Assembly (NCBI GenBank): GCA_003165855.1
Contig: PMXH01000199.1
Span: 9,207-15,537 of the forward strand
Source: Acidobacteriaceae bacterium
GTDB taxonomy: Bacteria; Acidobacteriota; Terriglobia; Terriglobales; Acidobacteriaceae
Length of the DNA: 6,331 bases
Direction of reading: 5' to 3'
How positions within the stretch are numbered: the first letter of the stretch is position 1; every line of letters begins with the position of its first letter. The position numbers and the translations under genes were made by a program. Positions 6,161 through 6,331 of the stretch are shown here, piece after piece. A model generated the notes under the pieces. It was not told the DNA's origin. It worked only from the letters and a program-made list of their open reading frames with translations, and searched no databases.

Positions 6161-6331
6161 ATGGTTTTAGCAACTAATCCACGAGCATCCCTCGAGGACC
6201 AACACTTCCAAGTGGTGGTGATCGGCGGGGGCATCAACGGCGTGGCCGTGGCGCGGCAGTGCGCTCGCGCGGGAAAGCACACGCTGCTGGTCGAACAGAA
6301 CGATTTTGCTTCCGGGGTAACCAGCCGTTCC
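6161..6331 (+). CDS. glpD: FAD-dependent glycerol-3-phosphate dehydrogenase, N-terminal part (3' end outside the window)
   Basis: Only 57 codons are present and the frame is open to the right edge. After 16 leading residues comes the dinucleotide-binding fold [19 protein letters not shown], with GGGINGV as the Gly-rich FAD loop, then [12 protein letters not shown], where the Glu ends the second strand and should bind the ribose, and VTSRS, the start of the FASGxxSRS signature of GlpD/GlpO enzymes. The family oxidises sn-glycerol-3-phosphate to dihydroxyacetone phosphate at the membrane and passes electrons to quinone. An in-frame TGA at 6149-6151 limits the start to ATG 6161 or TTG 6152; ATG is preferred. 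No Shine-Dalgarno is seen. Another FAD oxidoreductase of the same fold is possible until the rest of the gene is read. Confidence 0.8.
   Translation, partial: MVLATNPRASLEDQHFQVVVIGGGINGVAVARQCARAGKHTLLVEQNDFASGVTSRS

Noticed and set aside
5829..6173. Minus-strand 114-residue ORF across the PfpI-glpD gap
   Set aside because: It is antisense to the end of the PfpI-like gene and the start of the glpD-like gene, has no recognisable motif, and its Arg/Ser/Gly-rich composition is typical of chance ORFs in GC-rich DNA.

Overview
The window reads as an ordinary stretch of chromosome from a moderately GC-rich bacterium. The best guess is an Acidobacteriota (Terriglobia/Koribacter-like) genome. That guess rests on the style of the proteins (a GT39-type membrane glycosyltransferase with a C-terminal TPR tail, and a MenC/NSAR beside a COG3375-type GNAT) and on a 'GGGCTTCGG'-type intergenic repeat. 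It is inference only, because no rRNA or other phylogenetic marker is present.

Layout. Positions 1-67 may hold the last codons of a plus-strand gene entering from the left. Positions 92-5151 hold four genes on the minus strand, transcribed right to left in this order: mazG (nucleoside triphosphate pyrophosphohydrolase), a GNAT acyltransferase whose GTG start overlaps the mazG stop, an enolase-superfamily MenC/N-succinylamino acid racemase, and a large membrane glycosyltransferase. A near-perfect long inverted repeat (3352-3477) fills the gap between the GNAT and menC genes. A divergent intergenic region (5152-5323) separates mazG from a plus-strand PfpI/YhbO-type DJ-1 superfamily gene (5324-5917). 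After a hairpin-bearing intergenic region, the 5' end of a plus-strand FAD-dependent glycerol-3-phosphate dehydrogenase gene (glpD-like) runs off the right edge.

How the genes may work together. The most informative neighbourhood is GNAT plus MenC/NSAR. In Geobacillus an NSAR/OSBS enzyme, a GNAT succinyltransferase and an M20 hydrolase convert D-amino acids irreversibly to L-amino acids. Here two of those three partner types lie side by side, and the MenC-like protein keeps an Arg three residues after the second catalytic Lys (K262-V-G-R265), a feature reported to favour racemase activity in this subfamily. No other menaquinone gene is visible, so racemase or dual activity is as plausible as a pure menaquinone role. 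MazG (house-cleaning of non-canonical NTPs) and the PfpI-like protein (stress or glycation repair) are housekeeping/stress functions. I see no mobile element genes, CRISPR array, tRNA or rRNA.
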